From contig USHP01000070.1 in assembly GCA_900554625.1 (NCBI GenBank), positions 1 to 8,252 on the forward strand: a stretch of DNA of 8,252 nt, in the 5' to 3' direction. Origin of the DNA: an uncultured Eubacteriales bacterium. Lineage in GTDB: Bacteria; Bacillota; Clostridia; Oscillospirales; Oscillospiraceae. This document shows positions 5,906-8,252 of the stretch, in pieces; the first letter of the stretch is position 1, and each line of letters opens with the position of its first letter. The notes beneath the pieces are model-generated. The model was not told where the DNA came from, ran no database searches, and saw nothing but the letters and a program-made list of their open reading frames with translations. A program made the position numbers and the translations under genes.

Positions 5906-6040
5906 TGGGTTTCAGGTCGTCCCGTAAGGAATCCAGAAAAAACTTCAATACTCTGCTTACATTCACTCTTTATATTGTGCCCGTCTAAAGCGTGGTTATA
6001 AACGGATATGCAAAGTTCAATCCCGTACTACGCCACGCCG
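5906..6040. other. Intergenic stretch without a supported gene
   Basis: With the uncertain leader ORF set aside, the gap between 5703 and 6040 has no firm gene. This part is AT-richer than the left half. It contains a weak long-distance pairing (GCGTGG 5990-5995 with CCACGC 6033-6038) and no terminator with a U-tract. A 73-codon GTG frame crosses it on the minus strand but has no ribosome binding site or recognised content. Confidence 0.5.
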
Positions 6041-6187
6041 TTAATCCTCTATCACAAGACAATTTACCTTTTCAAGGATCTGCTTCAGGGAACGGAAGCC
6101 CAAATCGCAAAAGTAATCAGCGACGACCCGATCATCTTTTTCGAGCCACTTTGTCGAGCTGGGGTTGATGTTTATTTTGTTGTTCAT
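6041..6187 (-). CDS. 48-aa orphan protein
   Basis: A small minus-strand ORF with a good start: TAGGAG, eight bases, ATG. The product begins MNNKININPSSTKWLEKDDR and ends VNCLVIED. After a polar N-terminus, residues 13-45 alternate acidic and hydrophobic positions, suggesting one or two amphipathic helices. There is no signal peptide or membrane span. Codon use is varied and protein-like, not low complexity. No family is recognised. Such small acidic orphans are frequent in integrative elements and prophages, where some are recombination or anti-repressor factors, but nothing here assigns a role. It is divergent from the DUF3990 operon across a 234-base gap. No clear promoter or terminator was found for it. 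It could also be the N-terminal remnant of a longer gene. Confidence 0.5.
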   Translation of the reverse strand: MNNKININPSSTKWLEKDDRVVADYFCDLGFRSLKQILEKVNCLVIED

Positions 6188-6352
6188 GTGAATCACTCCT
6201 ACCGGATTTTATGAGATTGCCCTCTCACTTTCTCTTTGCCGAATTTTTTTGCGAGATTCCCACAGTTTTTTGCTCGTTTCCAAAATATTTTTCGGAAGCA
6301 GAAGAATTTGGAGGAAGGCGGCATATTCTTTGGAATGAATTCTCATGCGCTA

Positions 6353-6382
6353 TTGACAAAACTATCATCAGGATGATATAAT
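6353..6382 (+). promoter_or_regulatory. Consensus sigma-A promoter of the DUF3990-XRE operon
   Basis: Both hexamers are perfect, TTGACA (6353-6358) and TATAAT (6377-6382), with an 18-base spacer. Transcription would start near 6389, inside the second palindrome. A promoter this strong in front of a suspected toxin implies tight repression. Confidence 0.88.
6363..6378 (+). promoter_or_regulatory. Operator palindrome 1
   Basis: TATCATC-AG-GATGATA is a perfect 16-bp palindrome filling the promoter spacer and covering the first two bases of the -10. A repressor here would block polymerase binding. It shares the core ATCAT/ATGAT with palindrome 2; centres are 27 bases apart. Confidence 0.75.
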
Positions 6383-6389
6383 GTGGTTG

Positions 6390-6405
6390 TATCATTACAA
6401 TGATA
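6390..6405 (+). promoter_or_regulatory. Operator palindrome 2
   Basis: TATCATT-AC-AATGATA is a perfect 16-bp palindrome at the expected transcription start, two bases before the GGAGG site (6408-6412) of the DUF3990 gene. It differs from palindrome 1 only in the base next to the spacer and in the spacer itself. The HTH protein encoded by the operon is the natural candidate to bind both. Confidence 0.75.
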
Positions 6406-6421
6406 ACGGAGGCTTCATATT

Positions 6422-7120
6422 ATGAGCGTCATTCAACTGCTTCATGGAACCGACCACATCATCGAGGTTCCGGATATTCATATCGGTAATCCGCACAACG
6501 ACTATGGCATGGGTTTCTACTGTACCCGCGTCGATGAAATGGCTCGTGAGTGGGCCTGCAAAAAGAACACAGACGGTTTTGTCAACAGCTACGACTTTGA
6601 CACGGAAGGACTGAAGGTGCTGAATCTGTTGGACGGAACGCATACGGTCCTGAACTGGATGGCTCTTCTGCTTCAGTTCCGCACCTTCAAGCTGGACTCC
6701 GAAGTTGCCGTTGATGCAAGGGACTATCTTATTGACCACTATTCAATTGATTTAACCGGCTACGATGTTGTGATTGGCTATCGGGCAGACGATTCCTATT
6801 TCCAGTATGCAGAGTCCTTTGTGTCCAACACCTTACCGCTCAGAAGTCTGAACAAGGCTCTAAAGCTGGGCAAGCTCGGTGAGCAGACGGTTGTCATTTC
6901 TCAAAAAGGCTTTGATCGGCTGCACTTCGTGAATGCTTATCCGGTCAGCAAGAGCGTCTATTACCCCAAGTTCTTGGATAGAGATACCAAAGCGAGGGAT
7001 ACTTACCGTAAAGAGATCAAGAAAAGCAAGTCTTACCGGGACGACATCTTCGTGCTGGATATCTTGAGGGAGGAGATGAGCAACGATGACCCACGCATAC
7101 AGCGAATCTTATTTGAATAA
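6422..7120 (+). CDS. DUF3990 family protein, predicted ADP-ribosyltransferase-fold toxin
   Basis: A 232-residue cytoplasmic protein. The N-terminus carries the DUF3990 signature: LLHGTD at 6-11, VPDI at 16-19, NDYGMGFYCT at 26-35 and a following helix ending in EWA (43-45). A mid-protein GYDVVIGYRADD lies at 113-124, and GEQTVVIS (153-160) precedes FDRLHFV. From what I know, DUF3990 belongs with the ADP-ribosyltransferase-like folds. His8, Tyr33 and Glu154 or Gln155 are the plausible H-Y-E/Q type active-site residues, but this is inference. The last 60 or so residues are Lys/Asp-rich and extend beyond the shorter members. The ATG has GGAGG nine bases upstream. The gene overlaps the XRE gene by 35 bases, is transcribed first, and follows a double operator. 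Toxin function is inferred from pairing; the target is unknown. Confidence 0.85.
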   Translation: MSVIQLLHGTDHIIEVPDIHIGNPHNDYGMGFYCTRVDEMAREWACKKNTDGFVNSYDFDTEGLKVLNLLDGTHTVLNWMALLLQFRTFKLDSEVAVDARDYLIDHYSIDLTGYDVVIGYRADDSYFQYAESFVSNTLPLRSLNKALKLGKLGEQTVVISQKGFDRLHFVNAYPVSKSVYYPKFLDRDTKARDTYRKEIKKSKSYRDDIFVLDILREEMSNDDPRIQRILFE

Positions 7121-7733
7121 TGCCAAGGATCGTCTTTCCTCTTTCTTCGACTATGCGATCAATGACTGCAAGCTAAAACCGGATTGGATCACAGCACTCT
7201 TCATCAATACCGGCTACGCCGAACAGTTTGAACGAGGCAACCCCGCCTATGTTGCAGGGATGTCCGGTGTTGAGCTGGCCCGTGCGGTCATCACAAAGGC
7301 ATACGGTCCAAAGGAGCTGCCAGCACCAACCAACGCAGAGAACTGCTCCCCTGAATATTGGGCCGGTTGGGCAGTTGCAGAGTACCAATGGTTTACTGGC
7401 CGTCGTTTCAAGGATATCTTTGAGCGCATTCCACTTTCCAAGATCATTGGGATGTATTCCGTTTACCACGAGATGGACATTACAAGTTTCATCGATACCA
7501 TGGAGGAACTCTATAAAGCAGCGGAAGGCGATTCCAACCTGAAGCGCATCCGTGAAAACCGGGGCTTATCTCAGGCAGAGCTTGCAGAGCAATCCGGCGT
7601 GAATCTGCGCAACATTCAGATGTACGAACAGCGGGTCAATGGCATTGACAAGGCGCAGGCAAACATCCTCTACAAGTTGTCCCGTGTTCTCGGCTGCAAT
7701 GTGGAAGACCTATTGGAAAACCCCATGATGTGA
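7086..7733 (+). CDS. XRE-family HTH protein with long N-terminal domain, predicted antitoxin/autorepressor
   Basis: A 215-residue protein in two parts. Residues 1-145 form a helical domain with FINTGYAEQFERGNPAYVAG at 39-58, MSGVELARAV at 59-68 and the aromatic-rich CSPEYWAGWAVAEYQWFTGR at 87-106. This arrangement recurs in clostridial proteins paired with DUF3990, as far as I recall. Residues 151-210 are a Cro/C1-type HTH: LKRIRENRGLSQAELAEQSGV, recognition helix around NLRNIQMYEQ, and the closing VLGCNVEDLL. The ATG lies inside the DUF3990 gene with GGGAGGAG ten bases upstream, so translation is coupled. It probably neutralises its partner through the N-terminal domain and represses the operon at the two palindromes; both roles are inferred. 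Confidence 0.9.
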   Translation: MTHAYSESYLNNAKDRLSSFFDYAINDCKLKPDWITALFINTGYAEQFERGNPAYVAGMSGVELARAVITKAYGPKELPAPTNAENCSPEYWAGWAVAEYQWFTGRRFKDIFERIPLSKIIGMYSVYHEMDITSFIDTMEELYKAAEGDSNLKRIRENRGLSQAELAEQSGVNLRNIQMYEQRVNGIDKAQANILYKLSRVLGCNVEDLLENPMM

Positions 7734-7742
7734 TTTCATTCC

Positions 7743-7770
7743 TGCACCTGCTTCGGCAGGTGCATTTTCT
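7743..7770 (+). terminator. Rho-independent terminator of the DUF3990-XRE operon
   Basis: A perfect 9-bp stem TGCACCTGC/GCAGGTGCA with the extra-stable TTCG tetraloop, followed by TTTTCT, nine bases after the XRE stop. The minus side lacks a U-tract, so it serves only the plus-strand operon. Confidence 0.93.
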
Positions 7771-7802
7771 ATGTCAAACCAGTCGTATCGTTCCTATTTA
7801 AC

Positions 7803-8195
7803 CTACGCATTTCCTAAAATTTTCTTAAGCGCCTTCAGTGCATCATCCCTTTTTCTATAGATGCTCGACTTAGGCATTCCGTATTTTTCCACAAGCTCCT
7901 TAACAGGCACCGGTGATTCTGTGAAGAAAAAATCCTGAATGATGGCTCGTTCTTCCGGGGTCAACATTTTCAGTGCAGTTCTGACCCGCTCAATATCCAT
8001 ACGCTGCATGACCGACTCCTCTACATTGCACTCTGTGTCTTCGAGAACATCTTCTCCGTAAATTTCAGACTCTTGAAAGGTCATGGTGCTGTAAGACATG
8101 ACTTGGAACGGTGTTTCAGCGTCTCGGCTTCGGATGTACTGCTTGCGGTGGCAATCCTTTTTCAACTCTTTGCTGACTTTTTCATTGCACTCCAT
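7803..8195 (-). CDS. Sigma-70 region 4-like protein, mobile-element type
   Basis: A 130-residue protein whose C-terminal half is a sigma-70 region 4 fold. VRTALKMLTPEERAIIQDFF lies at 71-90, then a helix-turn-helix at about 97-122 (VKELVEKYGMPKSSIYRKRD), where region 4 would contact a -35 element. Regions 2 and 3 are absent; residues 1-50 are basic then acidic with no recognised domain. Such truncated sigma-like proteins are common in clostridial integrative elements and prophages, where they probably regulate element genes. Start is doubtful. The ATG at 8195 has no ribosome binding site, yet a good TAGGAG sits at 8243-8238, about 40 bases upstream. The intervening frame is open but offers no ATG, GTG or TTG, and its first T-A-G is an in-frame stop. 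A small deletion or mutated start codon is possible. Confidence 0.75.
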   Translation of the reverse strand: MECNEKVSKELKKDCHRKQYIRSRDAETPFQVMSYSTMTFQESEIYGEDVLEDTECNVEESVMQRMDIERVRTALKMLTPEERAIIQDFFFTESPVPVKELVEKYGMPKSSIYRKRDDALKALKKILGNA

Positions 8196-8252
8196 GAATA
8201 TGCTACACTGTAAGGGATGCTGTGGATCGGTTTGTTTCTCCTACCGCGAGAC

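Noticed and set aside
5745..5966. 73-codon minus-strand GTG frame
   Set aside because: No ribosome binding site, no recognisable motif, and it overlaps the promoter and leader hairpin at 5844-5905.
6008..6214. 68-codon plus-strand ORF
   Set aside because: It is opposite the 48-aa minus-strand ORF, which has the better start signal; no ribosome binding site on the plus side.
1..8252. CRISPR array, tRNA or rRNA genes
   Set aside because: No regularly spaced long direct repeats and no tRNA or rRNA signatures were seen on either strand by reading; a tRNAscan or Rfam search was not possible.

Overview
The window looks like a chromosomal piece of a spore-forming, moderately GC-rich Clostridia member, most likely Oscillospiraceae/Ruminococcaceae. 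The evidence is the sporulation genes spoVAD and spoVAE, an AddA-type (not RecB-type) recombination nuclease, strong GGAGG ribosome binding sites, and a MetRS C-terminal tRNA-binding domain with a clostridial-style charged linker. The assignment rests on gene content and recalled family resemblance, not on a database search.

Positions 1-5700 read as core chromosome. The 3' two-thirds of addA (+) runs to 2412 and ends at a strong hairpin. Convergent to it, on the minus strand, lies a spore block read 4022 to 2470: spoVAD, spoVAE, and then a previously easy-to-miss 39-codon Gln/Asn/Thr-rich ORF with its own ribosome binding site. Matches to the forespore sigma-G promoter consensus lie upstream of spoVAD (4077-4048) and upstream of the 39-aa ORF (2660-2632), so the small protein is a candidate new small spore protein. 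spoVAC, the usual upstream partner, is not here. Its place is taken by a divergent GNAT acetyltransferase gene (4119-4607), whose housekeeping promoter interleaves with the spoVAD promoter. Next comes a small lipoprotein gene (4793-5170) with an extended -10 promoter and four 11-bp direct repeats far upstream that resemble an OmpR-family response-regulator site. A bidirectional terminator separates it from a minus-strand MetRS-type tRNA-binding domain protein (ending 5229).

From about 5700 to the end the character changes: lower GC, small orphan ORFs, and mobile-element style genes. A minus-strand promoter at 5905-5877 drives a structured leader with a possible 48-aa His-rich leader ORF, whose stop overlaps a GTG start of the tRNA-binding gene. 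A second 48-aa minus-strand ORF (6041-6187) has a good ribosome binding site. Then comes the clearest accessory module, a two-gene operon (6422-7733). It consists of a DUF3990-type predicted ADP-ribosyltransferase-fold protein overlapping by 35 nt an XRE-family protein with a long N-terminal domain. Its promoter has consensus hexamers and carries two perfect 16-bp palindromes of the same sequence class. I read this as an autoregulated toxin-antitoxin or defence pair. It ends at a textbook terminator and faces a convergent sigma-70 region-4-like gene (7803-8195) of the kind carried by integrative elements. I see no integrase, transposase or attachment-site repeat inside the window, so the element boundaries are not defined here.
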